From: Bradyrhizobium iriomotense
GTDB taxonomy: Bacteria > Pseudomonadota > Alphaproteobacteria > Rhizobiales > Xanthobacteraceae
Reading direction: 5' to 3'
Length of the DNA: 64,000 nt
Assembly (NCBI RefSeq): GCF_018129405.1
Contig: NZ_JAFCLP010000007.1
Location: forward strand, 62,001 to 126,000
Program-made: the position numbers and the translations under genes
The notes under the pieces: generated by a model
What the model was told of the DNA's origin: nothing
The model's database searches: none
Seen by the model: the letters and a program-made list of their open reading frames with translations, nothing else
Shown: positions 19,247 to 27,852 of the stretch, one piece after another
Numbering within the stretch: the stretch's first letter is position 1
How the letters are laid out: each line of letters begins with the position of its first letter

Positions 19247-19921
19247 CTAATCGCCGTACCCGCGCAGCCGCTCGATATCCAGAATCGTCACCCCGCCATA
19301 TTCCAGCCGCAGCAGCCCCTCCTTTTCCAGCCGGTTCAGCGCGCGGTTGGCGTTCTGGCGCGACATGCCGGAGAGCGCGCCGATCTCCTCCTGGGTGATC
19401 TCCAGATGCGCCGTCGATTCCGGATAGAGGATCGGGTTGAACAGCGAGGCGATGCTTCGCGCGAGCCGCGAGGTGGCATCGAGCGTGCGGTTGACCTCAA
19501 GCATGCCGATGAACTGGCCGAGCCGCTCGTTGAGCTGGCGCACCAGGAAACGATTGAAGCCGACGCTGTTCTCGAACAGCCACATAAACGCGCTGCGCTC
19601 CATCAGCGCGACGCGGCTGTTGCGCAGCGCCACCACGTCGTAGCGGCGCGGCTCGTTCTTGAGCACGCTGCCCTCGCCGAACCAGGCCCCCGCCGTCAGC
19701 CCGGCTAGGCTCGTCTCCTTGCCGTCGCGCGACACCCCGCCCATCCGGGCAAGGCCGAAGACCATGCCGGCCCAATAGTCGAAATTGTCGCCGCGCATGA
19801 ACACGGTCTCGCCGGTGCCGTAGGACCGCTCCGTGATTCCGGCGCGGGCGACCTCGATCTCCGCGTGCGTGAGCTCGCGCGACCAGGCGGCAACGCGCTT
19901 CAGATGATCCTCTGAAATCAT
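19247..19921 (-). CDS. Crp/Fnr-family transcription regulator
   Basis: 224 residues. An N-terminal cyclic-nucleotide-binding-like beta barrel (about 25-130, including GAWFGEGSVLK) is joined to a C-terminal HTH (EIGALSGMSRQNANRALNRL, about 178-197). The N-terminus lacks the cysteine cluster of FNR, so it does not look oxygen-sensing. It is divergent from the plus-strand liv set and could regulate it; no Crp-type box was identified. Confidence 0.88.
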   Translation of the reverse strand: MISEDHLKRVAAWSRELTHAEIEVARAGITERSYGTGETVFMRGDNFDYWAGMVFGLARMGGVSRDGKETSLAGLTAGAWFGEGSVLKNEPRRYDVVALRNSRVALMERSAFMWLFENSVGFNRFLVRQLNERLGQFIGMLEVNRTLDATSRLARSIASLFNPILYPESTAHLEITQEEIGALSGMSRQNANRALNRLEKEGLLRLEYGGVTILDIERLRGYGD

Positions 19922-20255
19922 GATCCCGAAGTCAGCCGCACCGTGTCGTCACTCCGTCCTATGCTGCATTGCAACACCATCATTCCGGCCCGGCATCCGA
20001 CGAAAGATGAAGACCGCCTCGGTCCGAAAAACTTTTGTCGCAGAATTGTCAGGCCGGAGACATTTCAAAATAGCGCTTTCCCTTATTGAGAGCCACCTCG
20101 GGTGATGCGGCTTTTGATCCCAAACGGGAACGAAAGTGGCGACCGTCCGGTCGAGACCAATAGCTGCATGGTCTGGCCGGCACGGCCGTACTAGGATCGC
20201 CCGACAGGAACGGACGAAGAGCGCCAATCAAGCGCCATCACCGGGAGGGATTCGT
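19922..20255. other. Divergent intergenic region, Crp/Fnr gene and livG
   Basis: 334 bp without a convincing gene. It is moderately AT-rich around 20010-20100 and presumably holds both promoters. A Shine-Dalgarno GGAGG at 20244-20248 belongs to livG. No Fnr- or Crp-like palindrome was identified. Confidence 0.5.
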
Positions 20256-21080
20256 TTGGTGGCTACCAGTCTCGAAGTGCGCGGCGTGTCCTTGCGATTC
20301 GGCGGCGTCCGTGCGCTGACCGATGTCGGCTTCGCCATCAAGGAAGGCGAGCTGTTCTCGATCATCGGCCCCAACGGCGCCGGCAAGACCTCGATCGTGA
20401 ACTGTATTTCCGGACGCTACAAGCCGACCGAAGGCCAGCTGTTCTACCAGGGCCGCGACATCACCGGCCTGACCCCGAACGCCCGCGCCTCGCTCGGCAT
20501 CGGCCGCACCTTCCAGAATCTGGCGCTGTTCCACCACATGAGCGTGCTCGACAACATCATGGTCGGCCGCCATCACCTCCTGAAGAACAACTTCCTCACG
20601 GGATCGCTGTACTGGCTCACCGGCGCTCGCAAGGAAGAGCTCGCGCACCGCCACAAGGTCGAGGAGATCATCGACTTCCTTGACCTGCAGTCGGTCCGCA
20701 AGGCGACCGCCGGCACCCTCTCCTACGGCCTGCGCAAGCGCGTCGAGCTCGCCCGCGCCATGGCACTGGAGCCGCGCCTCATCCTCCTCGACGAGCCCAT
20801 GGCCGGCATGAATTTCGAGGAGAAGGAGGACATGGCCCGCTACATCGTCGATCTCAACGAGGAGTTCGGCATGACGGTGGTGATGATCGAGCACGACATG
20901 GGCGTGGTGATGGACATCTCCCACCGCGTCATGGTGCTGGATTTCGGCCGCAAGATCGCCGAGGGCGATCCGGGCGCGGTGCTCGCCGATCCCCACGTCA
21001 AGCGCGCCTACCTGGGTGAAGAAGACGAGGTGCTGGTCGATCCCGACGACAAGCCCGCTGCTCCGGAGTGCGCGGCATGA
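20256..21080 (+). CDS. livG: Liv-type ABC transporter ATPase (LivG), second set
   Basis: About 274 residues. Walker A is GPNGAGKTS, then LSYGLRKRVELARAM and Walker B LLDEPMAGMN. The start is non-ATG, either TTG 20256 (7 bp after GGAGG) or GTG 20259. A longer frame from the ATG at 20136 would add about 40 unrelated residues and ignores the Shine-Dalgarno. It is the first gene of the plus-strand liv/ligase operon and overlaps the next gene by 4 bp (ATGA). Confidence 0.9.
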   Translation: MVATSLEVRGVSLRFGGVRALTDVGFAIKEGELFSIIGPNGAGKTSIVNCISGRYKPTEGQLFYQGRDITGLTPNARASLGIGRTFQNLALFHHMSVLDNIMVGRHHLLKNNFLTGSLYWLTGARKEELAHRHKVEEIIDFLDLQSVRKATAGTLSYGLRKRVELARAMALEPRLILLDEPMAGMNFEEKEDMARYIVDLNEEFGMTVVMIEHDMGVVMDISHRVMVLDFGRKIAEGDPGAVLADPHVKRAYLGEEDEVLVDPDDKPAAPECAA

Positions 21081-23008
21081 TGGATTATGCGGGCCGCGTC
21101 GCGCAGGCCGACACCTATCCGAAGATGCTCCGGCTCAACGCCAGGGAGCACGGCAACGAGATCGCATTGCGCGAAAAGGATCTCGGGCTGTGGCGCATCT
21201 TCACCTGGAACGACTACCAGACTCGCGTGCGCGATTTCGCGCTCGGCCTGCTCGAACTCGGTCTTGGGCGCGGCGACGTGATCGGCATCATCGGCGACAA
21301 CCGGCCGGACTGGGTCGCGGCCGAAGTCGCAACGCATGCCACCGGTGGCCTCAGCCTCGGGCTCTATCGCGACGTGCTGGATGAGGAGGCCTCCTATCTC
21401 CTCAATTATGGCGAGGCGCAGCTGGTCTTCGCCGAGGACGAGGAGCAGGTCGACAAGCTGCTCACGCTCGCTGACCGTGTCCCGAAGCTGAAGCACATCA
21501 TCTATTCCGACCCGCGCGGGATGCGGAAATATGACGACCCGCGCCTGATGTCGGCGGAAAAGTTCGCCGAGCTCGGTCGTGCCCGGGCCGCACGCGAGCC
21601 GGAGCTCTACGACAAGCTGGTCGATGCAACCAGTGGCGAGGATGTCGCGATCCTCTGCACTACCTCCGGCACCACCTCGCATCCGAAACTCGCGATGCTC
21701 GCCGCCGGCCGCGTGCTCGGCCATTGCGCAACCTATCTCGCGTTCGATCCGAAGGGGCCGGACGACGAATATGTCTCGGTGCTGCCGCTGCCGTGGATCA
21801 TGGAGCAGGTCTATGTGCTCGGCAAAGGCCTGCTCTGCCGGATGAAGATCAACTTCGTCGAAGAGCCCGACACGATGATGAACGATCTGCGCGAGATCGC
21901 GCCGACCTTCGTGCTCTTTGCCCCACGGGTCTGGGAATCGATCGCTGCCGACGTCCGCGCCAAGGTGATGGATGCGACGCCCTTCAAGCAGCGCCTGTTC
22001 GACATCGGCATGAAGTCGGGCCTCGCGGCGCTCGAGCAGGGCAAGCGCTCCGGCTTTGCCGACGCGATCCTGTTTCGCGCGCTGCGCGACCGCCTCGGCT
22101 TCACCCGCCTGCGCTCGGCCGCCACCGGCGGTGCGGCGCTGGGGCCTGATACCTTCAAGTTCTTCCAGGCCATGGGCGTGCCGCTGCGCACGCTCTACGG
22201 CCAGACCGAACTGCTGGGCGCCTACACGCTGCATCCCGAGGGCAAGGTCGATCCTGACACGACCGGCGTGCCGATGGCGGACAGCGTCGAGATCCGCATC
22301 GACAATGCCGACGTCCACGGCGTCGGCGAGATCGTGGTGCGGCATCCCAACATGTTCCTGGGCTACTACAAGAATCCCGAGGCCAGCGTTGCCGACATCA
22401 GGGACGGGTGGATGCTGTCGGGCGATGCCGGCTATTTCAATGCCAACCAGCAGCTCGTCGTCATCGATCGCATCAAGGATCTCGCCGAGACCTCGCGCGG
22501 CGAACGCTTCTCGCCGCAATTCATCGAGAACAAGCTGAAATTCTCGCCCTATATCGCGGAAGCCGTGGTGCTCGGGGCCGGCCGCGACGCACTCGCGGCG
22601 ATGATCTGCATCCGCTACTCCATCATCTCGAAATGGGCGGAGAAGAACCGCCTCTCCTTCACAACCTACAGCGACCTCGCCTCGCGGCCCGAGGTCTACA
22701 CGCTGCTGCAAAAGGAGGTCGAGACCGTCAACGCCACGCTGCCGCCGGCGCAGCGCATCTCGCGCTTCCTGCTGCTCTACAAGGAGCTGGACGCCGACGA
22801 CGGCGAGCTCACCCGCACGAGAAAGGTGCGCCGCGGCGTCATCAACGAGAAATACGAAGGCATCATCGACGCGATCTACCGCGGCGATTCCGACATCCCC
22901 GTGGACACCGTGATCCGCTTCCAGGACGGCACCACGCAGCGCGTGCGAACGACGCTGCGCGTGGTGGACCTCGGCGGACACGGCCACATGGCGGAGGCCG
23001 CGGAGTGA
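21077..23008 (+). CDS. Long-chain-type acyl-CoA synthetase (AMP-forming)
   Basis: 643 residues, ANL superfamily. The AMP-binding P-loop reads CTTSGTTSHPK, with Ser in place of the usual Gly after TT. Other motifs are YGQTELLG (A5) and GWMLSGDAG with DRIKDL (A7/A8). It activates a carboxylate as acyl-AMP and then acyl-CoA in the cytoplasm. It is inserted between livG and livH and translationally coupled to livG. This position suggests it activates the acid imported by the transporter, which is inference. Confidence 0.9.
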   Translation: MMDYAGRVAQADTYPKMLRLNAREHGNEIALREKDLGLWRIFTWNDYQTRVRDFALGLLELGLGRGDVIGIIGDNRPDWVAAEVATHATGGLSLGLYRDVLDEEASYLLNYGEAQLVFAEDEEQVDKLLTLADRVPKLKHIIYSDPRGMRKYDDPRLMSAEKFAELGRARAAREPELYDKLVDATSGEDVAILCTTSGTTSHPKLAMLAAGRVLGHCATYLAFDPKGPDDEYVSVLPLPWIMEQVYVLGKGLLCRMKINFVEEPDTMMNDLREIAPTFVLFAPRVWESIAADVRAKVMDATPFKQRLFDIGMKSGLAALEQGKRSGFADAILFRALRDRLGFTRLRSAATGGAALGPDTFKFFQAMGVPLRTLYGQTELLGAYTLHPEGKVDPDTTGVPMADSVEIRIDNADVHGVGEIVVRHPNMFLGYYKNPEASVADIRDGWMLSGDAGYFNANQQLVVIDRIKDLAETSRGERFSPQFIENKLKFSPYIAEAVVLGAGRDALAAMICIRYSIISKWAEKNRLSFTTYSDLASRPEVYTLLQKEVETVNATLPPAQRISRFLLLYKELDADDGELTRTRKVRRGVINEKYEGIIDAIYRGDSDIPVDTVIRFQDGTTQRVRTTLRVVDLGGHGHMAEAAE

Positions 23009-23035
23009 GCAAGCCAACAAGGCACGCCGCTGCCC

Positions 23036-23103
23036 TTCGCCTCTCCCCGCCTGCGGGGAGAGGCCGGAGCGCGTCAGCGATCCGGGTGAGGGGGAGCCTC
23101 CGC
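23036..23103. repeat. Repeat family 2, left copy flanking DUF559 gene
   Basis: CTCTCCCCGCCTGCGGGGAGAG palindrome followed by a tail ending GGTGAGGGGGAGCCTCCGC. It covers the last codons and stop of the DUF559 gene. The copy at 23441-23510 is the same element in inverted orientation. Confidence 0.8.
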
Positions 23104-23439
23104 GAGCGCGGTGACAATCGTCTCGAGAACGCCAGCCAGGTTGTGCGACACGTCGTTGTTCCAGAAACGCAGGATCCGATAGTTTCGATCGGTCAGCCAT
23201 TTGTCGCGCACGGCGTCGCGCGGACTGTCGGCGTGTTGGCCACCGTCCACCTCGATGATCAGGCGGGCTTCGCGGCAAATGAAGTCTACCGTGTACGGAC
23301 CAATCGGCTCCTGCCGGACGAATTTATAACCGTTCAGTCGGCGAGCGCGCAGGCGATACCACAACACTCCTTCCGCATCTGTCGAGGCGCTGCGCAGGCT
23401 TCTGGCACGCCTCGTCTTGCCCTCATCGGCACCTCGCAT
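23074..23439 (-). CDS. DUF559-family endonuclease-like protein
   Basis: About 121 residues, the usual size for DUF559 proteins, which share the Vsr/restriction-endonuclease-like fold. Visible landmarks are LWYRLRARRLNGYKFVRQ, then VDFICREARLIIEVDG with the catalytic-type Asp/Glu residues, and RILRFWNNDV near the end. I chose the ATG at 23439; an upstream extension simply translates the flanking repeat. The C-terminal residues (PPHPDR) are encoded by the left repeat. The gene lies opposite to the surrounding liv operon. Confidence 0.8.
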   Translation of the reverse strand: MRGADEGKTRRARSLRSASTDAEGVLWYRLRARRLNGYKFVRQEPIGPYTVDFICREARLIIEVDGGQHADSPRDAVRDKWLTDRNYRILRFWNNDVSHNLAGVLETIVTALAEAPPHPDR

Positions 23440-23440
23440 G

Positions 23441-23510
23441 CGGAGACTCCCCCTCACCCGCCGCGCGTTCCGCGCGTCGGCCTCTCCCCGCAAGCGGGGA
23501 GAGGCGAAGG
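23441..23510. repeat. Repeat family 2, right copy flanking DUF559 gene
   Basis: Inverted relative to the 23036-23103 copy: GGAGACTCCCCCTCACCC, then the palindrome CTCTCCCCGCAAGCGGGGAGAG and GCGAAGG. It ends 10 bp before livH, where it may also shape the livH leader. Confidence 0.8.
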
Positions 23511-23520
23511 ATAGCATAGC

Positions 23521-24414
23521 ATGAACACCGCCTTCCTCATCCAGCTCCTGGTCAACGGCCTCGTGGTCGGCACGCTCTATGGCGTGGTCGCGATGTCGTT
23601 TGTGCTGATCTACAAGGCGACGCAGGTCGTCAATTTCGCGCAAGGTGAATTGCTGCTGGTCGGTGCCTGGGTGTGCTGGGCGCTGCTCGCCAAATACCAG
23701 GTGCCGTTCTGGATCGGCATGCCGATCACGCTGGTGTTCATGTTCGTGTTCGGCATCGCGGTCCAGGTCCTGATCCTGCGGCCGATGATCGGCGAGCCCA
23801 TCATCTCCGTGATCATGGTGACGATCGGCCTGTCCACCGTGCTGCAGGCGACGCTGAAATGGATGTTCGGCGTCAACCCGCAGCCGTTCCCGCGCGTGTT
23901 CGAGAGCCAGTCGGTGAGCCTGTTCGGCCTCCAGATCCAGACCGTCTATGTGATGAGTCTCGTCGTCTCGGTCGCGATGATGATCGGAATGGCCTGGTTC
24001 TTCCGTGCATCGAAATACGGCCTCGCCATGCGCGCCACCGCGTTCAACCAGCAGGTCGCGCAGTCGCTCGGCATCTCCGTAAAAAGCGTGTTCGCGATGG
24101 CTTGGGCCATCTCGGCCACCGTATCGGCCGTCGCAGGCGTCGTCGTCGCTGTGGTGAACGGTGTCTCATCAGGCCTGGCCGCCTACGGCATAAAAGTGTT
24201 TCCGGCTGCGATCCTCGGCGGGCTCGATTCCGTCGGCGGCGCCGTGCTCGGCGGCATCATCATCGGGCTGCTCGAGAACGTCGCCCAATATGTCGACAGC
24301 GAGTATCTGCACTGGGGCAATCTCTACGAGATCGCGCCGTTCTACGTCCTCATCATCGTGCTGATGATCAAGCCCTATGGCCTGTTCGGCACCCACGACA
24401 TCGAGCGGATCTGA
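23521..24414 (+). CDS. livH: Liv-type ABC transporter permease (LivH), second set
   Basis: 297 residues with about eight transmembrane segments. Signature stretches are YKATQVVNFAQGELLLVGA near residue 31 and GGLDSVGGAVLGGIIIGLLE in the C-terminal half. It is only distantly similar to the livH at 14180, so the two sets are not a recent duplication. Confidence 0.93.
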   Translation: MNTAFLIQLLVNGLVVGTLYGVVAMSFVLIYKATQVVNFAQGELLLVGAWVCWALLAKYQVPFWIGMPITLVFMFVFGIAVQVLILRPMIGEPIISVIMVTIGLSTVLQATLKWMFGVNPQPFPRVFESQSVSLFGLQIQTVYVMSLVVSVAMMIGMAWFFRASKYGLAMRATAFNQQVAQSLGISVKSVFAMAWAISATVSAVAGVVVAVVNGVSSGLAAYGIKVFPAAILGGLDSVGGAVLGGIIIGLLENVAQYVDSEYLHWGNLYEIAPFYVLIIVLMIKPYGLFGTHDIERI

Positions 24415-24417
24415 CCC

Positions 24418-25491
24418 ATGGCCGGCCCTGCCCTCATCCCCGCTGGTGATTTCCGCACCTCCTACGCCGCGGACACCACGATCTTCCCGACCACGACCAG
24501 CCGCAACTTCGCGATTCTCGGCGTTGCGCTCCTTTGCCTCGCGCCGCAATTCTTCAGCGGCTACTGGCTCAGCATCCTGATCCAGATCGGCATCTTCTCG
24601 ATCGCGGCGCTCGGCCTCAACATCCTGGTCGGCTTCACCGGCCAGATCTCGATCGGGCACGCTGCGTTCTTCCTGCTCGGCGCCTTTACCTCGGCCTACA
24701 TCTCCAACAACGCGCCGATCCCGGTGTTCTTTGCGATCCCGCTCGCGGGCGTCGTGACTGCGCTGGTCGGGCTGATCTTCGGTATCCCGGCCGCCCGGCT
24801 GAAGGGCCTCTACCTCGTCATCGCGACGCTGGCCGCGCAATACATCCTGCTCGACTTCTTCTCGCGCGCCGAATGGTTCTCCGGCGGCTCGGTGCCGGCG
24901 AGCGCCGAGCCGTTCTCGATCTTCGGCTACACGCTGCGCGGCGACAGGCAATATTTCTACGTCGTGCTGGCCTATGTGCTCTTGAGCTACATCCTCGTCA
25001 CCAACCTGATGCGCACGCGCGACGGCCGCGCGCTGGTCGCGATCCGCGACCATTATCTCTCCGCGGAGATCATGGGCATCAACCTCACCAAGTACCGCAC
25101 GCTGTCGTTTGGCCTTGCCGCCTTCTTCGCCGGCATCGCGGGTGCGCTCTACGCGCACTACCAGCTCGTGGTGTCGCAGGAAGGCTTTGGCATCGAGCGC
25201 TCGATCCTGTTCCTGGCCATGATCATCATCGGCGGCACCGGCTCGATCATGGGCACGCTGATGGGCACCGCCTTCGTGGTGCTGCTGCCGGAATCGATGG
25301 AGTGGATCAGCCTGCATCTGAAGGGGGGCGCGATCGATCATGCGCTGTCGCTCAATACCAACATCAGCTTCCTGCGCGAGATCTCGATCGGGCTCATCAT
25401 CATCGCGTTCCTGATGTTCGAGCCGGACGGGCTCGCGCATCGCTGGCGGCAAATCAAGGCTTACTGGAAACTCTATCCGTTCTCGCATTGA
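24418..25491 (+). CDS. livM: Liv-type ABC transporter permease (LivM), second set
   Basis: 357 residues. The LivM motif GFTGQISIGHAAFFLLGAFT is at about residues 75-94, with a second family stretch GGTGSIMGTLMGTAFV. It starts 3 bp after the livH stop. The polar N-terminus of about 35 residues is longer than in many LivM proteins. Confidence 0.93.
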   Translation: MAGPALIPAGDFRTSYAADTTIFPTTTSRNFAILGVALLCLAPQFFSGYWLSILIQIGIFSIAALGLNILVGFTGQISIGHAAFFLLGAFTSAYISNNAPIPVFFAIPLAGVVTALVGLIFGIPAARLKGLYLVIATLAAQYILLDFFSRAEWFSGGSVPASAEPFSIFGYTLRGDRQYFYVVLAYVLLSYILVTNLMRTRDGRALVAIRDHYLSAEIMGINLTKYRTLSFGLAAFFAGIAGALYAHYQLVVSQEGFGIERSILFLAMIIIGGTGSIMGTLMGTAFVVLLPESMEWISLHLKGGAIDHALSLNTNISFLREISIGLIIIAFLMFEPDGLAHRWRQIKAYWKLYPFSH

Positions 25492-25534
25492 GCGCGGCAA
25501 ATTCGGCATAAACGATAACAGGAGGAACCAACCA

Positions 25535-26815
25535 ATGACGATGAACTCCCTTTTGAGCACCGCTTCCCTCGCGTTTGCGATCGCAGGTTTTGCGGCGCCC
25601 GCGCAGGCGCAGATCGCGATCGGCCACCTCGCCGATTATTCGGGCGCGACCTCGGAAGTCGGACAGCCCTACGGCCAGGCCGTCGCCGACACCTTTGCCT
25701 GGATCAACAAGAACGGCGGCATCGGTGGCAAGCAGGTCGCCCTCGACAGCAACGACTACGGCTATCAGGTGCCGCGCGCGATCGCGCTCTACAAGAAATG
25801 GTCCGGTGGCGACAAGGTCGCGGCGATCATGGGCTGGGGCACTGCGGACACCGAAGCGCTGACCGGCTTCGTCGCGCAGGACAAAATCCCCTATGTTTCC
25901 GCCTCCTATGCGGCGGCGCTGACCGATCCGGAAGGCACCAGCGGCAAGGCCAAGCCCGCGCCCTACAACTTCTTCTACGGTCCAAGCTACTCGGACGCGA
26001 TGCGGGCATTGGTGACCTGGGCTGCGGAGGACTGGAAGGCGAAGGGCAAGCCCGGCAAGCCCAAATTCGTCCATATGGGCGCCAACCATCCCTATCCGAA
26101 CGCGCCGAAGGCCGCCGGTGAGGCGCTCGCCGCCGAGCTCGGCTTCGAGGTGCTGCCGCCGATCGTGTTTGCGCTCACCCCCGGCGACTACAGCGCACAG
26201 TGCCTGAGCCTGAAATCATCAGGCGCCAACTACGCCTATCTCGGCAACACGTCCGGCTCCAACATCTCCGTGCTGAAGGCCTGCAAGGCCGCCGGCGTCG
26301 ACGTGCAGTTCCTCGGCAACGTCTGGGGCATGGACGAGAATGCCGCCAAGGCCGCGGCCGATGCGGCTGACGGTGTCGTGTTCCCGCTGCGCACGGCCGT
26401 CATCTGGGGCGGCAACGCGCCGGGCATGAAGACGGTGATGGAAATCTCGAAAATGTCGGATGCGAGCGGCAAGGCCTATCGCCCGGTGCACTACATCGCC
26501 GGCGTCTGTAGCGCGCTCTACACCAGGGAAGCGCTCGACTGGGCCGCCAAGAACGGCGGCGCCACCGGCGAGAACGTCGCCAAGGGCTTCTACCAGAAGA
26601 AGGACTGGGTGCCATCAGGCATGGACGGCGTCTGCAATCCCTCAACCTGGACCGACAAGGACCATCGCGGCACGCTGAAGGTCGATCTCTATCGCACCAA
26701 GGTGTCGGGCGCGACCGACGGCGACCTCAACGACCTCATGGCCAAGGGCACGATCAAGCTCGAGAAGGTCAAGACGGTCGAGCTGCCGCGCAAGCCGGAA
26801 TGGCTGGGGTGGTGA
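25535..26815 (+). CDS. Liv-type ABC transporter substrate-binding protein, second set
   Basis: 426 residues. A signal peptide covers about residues 1-25 (AQA cleavage), and the mature N-terminus reads IAIGHLADYSGATSEVGQPYG. It is a type I periplasmic binding protein and longer than the livK at 15186. A clear GGAGG (25521-25525) sits 9 bp before the ATG. The ligand is unknown; linkage to two CoA ligases points to a carboxylic or aromatic acid. Confidence 0.9.
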   Translation: MTMNSLLSTASLAFAIAGFAAPAQAQIAIGHLADYSGATSEVGQPYGQAVADTFAWINKNGGIGGKQVALDSNDYGYQVPRAIALYKKWSGGDKVAAIMGWGTADTEALTGFVAQDKIPYVSASYAAALTDPEGTSGKAKPAPYNFFYGPSYSDAMRALVTWAAEDWKAKGKPGKPKFVHMGANHPYPNAPKAAGEALAAELGFEVLPPIVFALTPGDYSAQCLSLKSSGANYAYLGNTSGSNISVLKACKAAGVDVQFLGNVWGMDENAAKAAADAADGVVFPLRTAVIWGGNAPGMKTVMEISKMSDASGKAYRPVHYIAGVCSALYTREALDWAAKNGGATGENVAKGFYQKKDWVPSGMDGVCNPSTWTDKDHRGTLKVDLYRTKVSGATDGDLNDLMAKGTIKLEKVKTVELPRKPEWLGW

Positions 26816-26829
26816 GCCCTAGTCCGTTC

Positions 26830-26911
26830 GTCGTTCCGGGGCGCCTCGAAGAGGCGAACCCGGAACCTCGAGATTCCGGGTTCGGTCCTGCGGACCGCCC
26901 CGGAATGACGG
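26830..26911. repeat. Intergenic palindromic repeat, family 1 (copy 4)
   Basis: It begins GTCGTTCCGGGGCG, has an ACCTCGAGATTCCGGG centre and ends CCCCGGAATGACG. It lies between the binding-protein gene and livF and probably forms a stable mRNA hairpin 3' of the binding-protein gene. Confidence 0.8.
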
Positions 26912-26947
26912 GATAGAGCCGCGACGACACCGAGAGAGTAATTGACC

Positions 26948-27787
26948 ATGAGTGAAACGGCTCACATCGAGCGCCCCTCCCCCAGCATCGTGCCCGCACC
27001 GCCCCTCCTCGCCGTGCGCAACATCGAGGTCGTCTATGACGATGTCATCCTGGTGCTGCGCGGGCTCAGCCTCGACGTGCCCAAGGGCGCGATCGTGGCG
27101 CTGCTGGGGGCCAACGGTGCCGGCAAGTCGACGACGCTGAAGGCGATCTCGGGACTGCTCAAGACCGAGGACGGCGAAGTGACGCGCGGCGAGATCCTGT
27201 TCGAGGGCGAGCGCATCAACGGCATCGATCCGGACAAGATCGTCCGCCGCGGCATCTTCCAGGTGATGGAGGGTCGGCGCATCGTCGCCGACATGACCTC
27301 GCTGGAGAACCTCAGGCTCGGCGCCTTCACCCGCAGGGACCGCGAAATCGATGCCGACCTCGACATGGTCTTCAACTATTTCCCGCGCCTGAAGGAGCGC
27401 ACCGGCCTTGCCGGCTATCTCTCCGGCGGCGAGCAGCAGATGCTCGCGATCGGCCGTGCGCTGATGGCGCGGCCGAAGATGATTTTGATGGACGAGCCGT
27501 CGATGGGCCTGTCGCCACTGCTGGTGAAGGAGGTGTTTTCCATCATCCAGAAGATCAACCGCGATCTCGGCGTCACCATCCTCTTGGTCGAGCAGAACGC
27601 GCGCGCCGCACTGTCGGTGGCGAGCCACGGCTACATCATGGAGCAGGGCAAGGTCGTGCTCGACGGCACCGCGGACGAATTGCGCGACAACGAGGACGTC
27701 AAGGAGTTCTATCTCGGCGGCGCCGGCGACCAGCGCAAGAGTTTTAAAAACCTCAAGAGCTTCAAGCGGCGCAAAAGGTGGCTTTAA
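26948..27787 (+). CDS. livF: Liv-type ABC transporter ATPase (LivF), second set
   Basis: 279 residues. Walker A is GANGAGKST, the signature LSGGEQQMLAIGRAL, Walker B LMDEPSMGLSP. It has an N-terminal extension of about 20 residues (ERPSPSIVPAPP) and a basic C-terminal tail (KSFKNLKSFKRRKRW) that most LivF proteins lack. I chose the ATG at 26948 over a TTG two codons earlier. Confidence 0.92.
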   Translation: MSETAHIERPSPSIVPAPPLLAVRNIEVVYDDVILVLRGLSLDVPKGAIVALLGANGAGKSTTLKAISGLLKTEDGEVTRGEILFEGERINGIDPDKIVRRGIFQVMEGRRIVADMTSLENLRLGAFTRRDREIDADLDMVFNYFPRLKERTGLAGYLSGGEQQMLAIGRALMARPKMILMDEPSMGLSPLLVKEVFSIIQKINRDLGVTILLVEQNARAALSVASHGYIMEQGKVVLDGTADELRDNEDVKEFYLGGAGDQRKSFKNLKSFKRRKRWL

Positions 27788-27846
27788 CAAAGCGTTTTCG
27801 AGCGAAGTGGGAACCGGTTCGCGTGAAGAAAACGCGTCAAAACAAA
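27785..27846. repeat. Conserved intergenic repeat (AAGCGTTTTCGAGCG type)
   Basis: AAAGCGTTTTCGAGCGAAGT at the left and GAAGAAAACGCG at the right are partly complementary (CGTTTTC with GAAAACG), around ACCGGTTCGCGTG. It lies between convergent livF and the AGE-family gene. I recognise this as a recurring intergenic element in Bradyrhizobiaceae; its role may be transcription termination. Confidence 0.6.
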
Positions 27847-27852
27847 AGAGTC

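Noticed and set aside
21008-23278. Long minus-strand open frame of about 756 codons opposite the acyl-CoA synthetase
   Set aside because: A high-GC antisense shadow; it has an arginine-rich and valine/leucine-rich mock composition with no motif, while the plus strand encodes a clear enzyme.
23439-23643. N-terminal extension of the DUF559 protein
   Set aside because: The extra residues are only the translation of the flanking palindromic repeat and overlap livH; the ATG at 23439 gives the normal family length.
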